Assembly (NCBI RefSeq): GCF_030730865.1
Contig: NZ_JAVALZ010000001.1
Span: forward strand, 248,001 to 312,000
Direction: 5' to 3'
Length of the DNA: 64,000 nucleotides
DNA from: Uliginosibacterium sp. 31-16
GTDB taxonomy: Bacteria > Pseudomonadota > Gammaproteobacteria > Burkholderiales > Rhodocyclaceae
The notes under the pieces are model-generated. The model was not told where the DNA came from and ran no database searches. It saw nothing but the letters and a program-made list of their open reading frames with translations. The number at the start of each line of letters is the position of its first letter. Positions within the stretch are counted from its first letter, which is position 1. The translations under genes were made by a program, and so were the position numbers. Below are positions 63,715 to 64,000 of this stretch, in pieces.

Positions 63715-64000
63715 GTGAAAATCCGTATGATCTCCTCCGCACTCTCCCTGATCGGTCTGGGAGCCAGCGCCCCCGGCTTCGCCGCCGATGCCCAGCTGGA
63801 AATCAATATCCCTTCGATGGGAAAGCGCCCGTATGTCGCCGTCTGGCTGGAGAAAGCCGGCAGCCACGAGTTCGCCGGCAACATCGCCGTCTGGTATGAC
63901 ATGCGCAAGCCAAACAATATCGGTGCCACCAAGTGGCTGCCTGACATGCGCGAATGGTGGCGGGTCAGCGGCAGCCAGGCAAGCTTTCCGATTGATGGCG
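63715..64000 (+). CDS. DUF2271 exported protein (cut by the window edge)
   Basis: The visible 95 residues have a signal peptide ending PGFAADAQ and then LEINIPSMGKRPYVAVWLEKAG, WYDMRKPNNIGATKWLPDMREWWR: the N-terminal half of DUF2271. Start GTG 63715 is preceded by AAGGAA. It follows the PepSY gene by 22 nt. Role unknown; in other genomes this cluster continues with DUF4198 and an FMN transferase. Confidence 0.85.
   Translation, partial: MKIRMISSALSLIGLGASAPGFAADAQLEINIPSMGKRPYVAVWLEKAGSHEFAGNIAVWYDMRKPNNIGATKWLPDMREWWRVSGSQASFPIDG

Overview
The window is high-GC bacterial chromosome that looks like a betaproteobacterium. The lptD-surA-pdxA-ksgA cluster, one-piece tmRNA with tag ANDEQFALAA, argC of the short type, the aat-bpt pair and BPSS1780- and DUF3833-type proteins all fit Betaproteobacteria, perhaps Rhodocyclales. 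The order-level guess is inference. No phage, integrase, transposase, CRISPR array or tRNA gene was seen.

Layout. 1-9141 (minus): envelope and housekeeping block lptD-surA-pdxA-patatin lipoprotein-ksgA, then a sugar nucleotidyltransferase, a membrane protein and a cut-off srkA-like kinase; amgK and a MazG-like pyrophosphohydrolase diverge from lptD. 10.8-18.7 kb: rlmF, map with a ParD-like partner, an RpiB-type isomerase, secA, dciA, lpxC. 18.8-22.0 kb: a four-gene AmmeMemoRadiSam cluster whose fourth product is an alpha/beta-hydrolase-like protein without a visible catalytic triad. 22-27 kb: a metalloprotease-like protein, a Tat-exported pectinesterase lipoprotein, an exported ClpP-like protein, and the N-degron transferases aat-bpt. 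27.2-31.5 kb: ssrA, then a TRAP transporter and its likely GntR/FadR regulator. 31.7-36.8 kb: rsmI/yraN/diaA/dolP, the conserved neighbourhood, split by an exported HIRAN protein, kduD and argC. 36.8-38.4 kb: a two-component system with a degenerate kinase. 38.4-46.6 kb: a nine-gene lipid-modification operon (FAD oxidoreductase, DUF1365, CFA-type methyltransferase, chalcone isomerase-like, MFS, DUF3833, SDR, NTF2-like) facing a CarH/LitR-type MerR regulator that has the vitamin B12-binding residues. 46.7-51.1 kb: AlkD-like protein, TrpB2, AmtB behind a sigma-54-like promoter. 51.3-60.1 kb: TetR-controlled RND efflux system plus an SDR and an MFS exporter. 60.7-64 kb: an OmpR/EnvZ-type pair facing PepSY and DUF2271 genes.

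Themes. (1) The B12 regulator and its operon share three copies of the palindrome TTGTCC-N-GGACAA, which suggests a light-responsive membrane-lipid programme. (2) Pectinesterase, a TRAP transporter with a uronate-like binding protein, an RpiB-type isomerase and KduD look like scattered parts of pectin/uronate use. (3) Seven intergenic sequences form a repeat family of exactly 111 bp, bounded by CTGAAGAGCCGC and its inverse; it has the look of a non-autonomous mobile or REP-like element. (4) Two divergent efflux transcription units share a GTGACY-N12-GGTCAC operator.

All calls come from reading the sequence. No database search was run.
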